A DNA stretch of 6,725 nt. It comes from Terriglobus sp. GTDB lineage: Bacteria > Acidobacteriota > Terriglobia > Terriglobales > Acidobacteriaceae. The DNA lies in contig JAHFTZ010000019.1 of NCBI GenBank assembly GCA_023265355.1, positions 4,352 to 11,076 of the forward strand, read 5' to 3'. Every line of letters starts with the position of its first letter. Positions within the stretch are counted from its first letter, which is position 1. The notes under the pieces are model-generated. The model ran no database searches. It was given only the letters and a program-made list of their open reading frames with translations, and was not told where the DNA came from. Positions 6,279 through 6,725 of the stretch are shown here, in pieces. Both the position numbers and the translations under genes were made by a program.

Positions 6279-6297
6279 TTCTCTCTTCGAGAGAGAA
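6279..6297. repeat. Perfect 8-bp inverted repeat between the DinB-family and dehydrogenase genes
   Basis: TTCTCTCT, the three-base spacer TCG, then AGAGAGAA form a perfect palindrome in the 56-base gap. It starts 7 bases beyond the stop of the upstream minus-strand gene and ends 30 bases before the dehydrogenase ATG. No T-run follows on the minus strand, so it is a weak terminator at best. It could be a repressor operator or an mRNA hairpin that attenuates expression. Confidence 0.5.
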
Positions 6298-6304
6298 TTG
6301 GAAG

Positions 6305-6725
6305 TCAGGCCCGTTGTGCGACGAGCCAGAGATAATCTGCGGGCGGCACTGGCCCAAAACCATGCTGCCGCGCCAAGGTGGCGAGCTGGGCGTAATGCCT
6401 GATGGCATGCAAGAGCGAATGATGCAGCACGGCCCTTCGTGGAGCCCGCATTCTCCCCGCCGTGATCGTGTTGAACTCGATCTCCTCCGACCAGTCGAAG
6501 AAAGGATCATCGAGTAGTCCGCGGAAGAGTTCAAGCGCCCGGTCATGCGTCGCAAAGATCTCATCTGCCGTAGAGCATGGAAGCTGTGCGTAATCCGTTA
6601 CCGGCAGGTCCTTCAGACGCTCCGCATAGCGCAACTCAACCGCAACGATATGTTGCAGCAACTCGCCTACGGTCTTCGCCCTGGAGATATCGCAGGGAAC
6701 AGCAAGTAAAGCAGGATTTTCCGTT
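6305..6725 (-). CDS. DinB/YfiT-family putative metal-dependent protein (5' end outside window)
   Basis: The frame is open to the right edge, giving 139 visible residues plus stop; the true start lies outside. Three histidines are placed as in the DinB four-helix-bundle superfamily, which binds a divalent metal: His25 in ELLQHIVAVE, and His106 and His110 in the HAIRH motif of the last helix. The family includes thiol-dependent transferases and stress-induced proteins, but many members have no known function and the substrate here cannot be inferred. DinB here is unrelated to DNA polymerase IV. A TTG at 6661 is an internal leucine in the first metal-binding helix, because clean coding sequence (NPALLAVPCDISRAKTVGE) continues upstream. 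The gene heads the minus-strand series into the dehydrogenase and kinase. Confidence 0.8.
   Translation of the reverse strand, partial: TENPALLAVPCDISRAKTVGELLQHIVAVELRYAERLKDLPVTDYAQLPCSTADEIFATHDRALELFRGLLDDPFFDWSEEIEFNTITAGRMRAPRRAVLHHSLLHAIRHYAQLATLARQHGFGPVPPADYLWLVAQRA

Overview
The window is chromosomal DNA from a flagellated, moderately GC-rich Gram-negative-type bacterium. The flagellin, the FlbD-MotA-MotB set and the NAD(P)-dependent dehydrogenase most resemble proteins of soil Acidobacteriota (the Terriglobia/Granulicella type). That assignment is from remembered family resemblance, not from a search. Seven protein genes fill almost all of the sequence. I see no mobile element, CRISPR array, tRNA or rRNA, and no gene-free stretch above 300 bases. 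The longest gap, about 190 bases, lies between the divergent flbD and flagellin genes.

Left part (1-2483), flagellar locus. On the minus strand, flbD, motA and motB form a tight operon that encodes a motility accessory protein and the stator (motor force-generating) complex. motB runs off the left edge. Divergent from it, on the plus strand, is a single flagellin gene with a sigma-28-like promoter, a good ribosome binding site and a strong intrinsic terminator. An exact sigma-28 -10 octamer also lies on the minus strand just in front of flbD, so both directions may belong to the late flagellar regulon.

Middle (2529-3734). A stand-alone plus-strand gene encodes the FAD/NADPH half of a CysJ-type sulfite reductase flavoprotein without the FMN (flavodoxin) domain. 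It converges on a histidine kinase gene. Between the two lies a perfect 15-bp hairpin that can terminate transcription both ways, framed by a further 10-bp inverted repeat covering both stop codons.

Right part (3747-6725), minus strand. Three genes are co-oriented: a DinB-family protein (5' end cut by the window edge), a zinc-less medium-chain dehydrogenase/reductase, and an orphan sensor histidine kinase with a cyclic-nucleotide-binding-like N-terminus. Gaps of 56 and 24 bases suggest they can be co-transcribed. No response regulator is present.

I find no clearly new biological system. The points most worth a second look are the kinase's architecture (degenerate cNMP pocket and a long insertion in the dimerisation/histidine region), the paired sigma-28-like elements, and the symmetrical convergent end structure.
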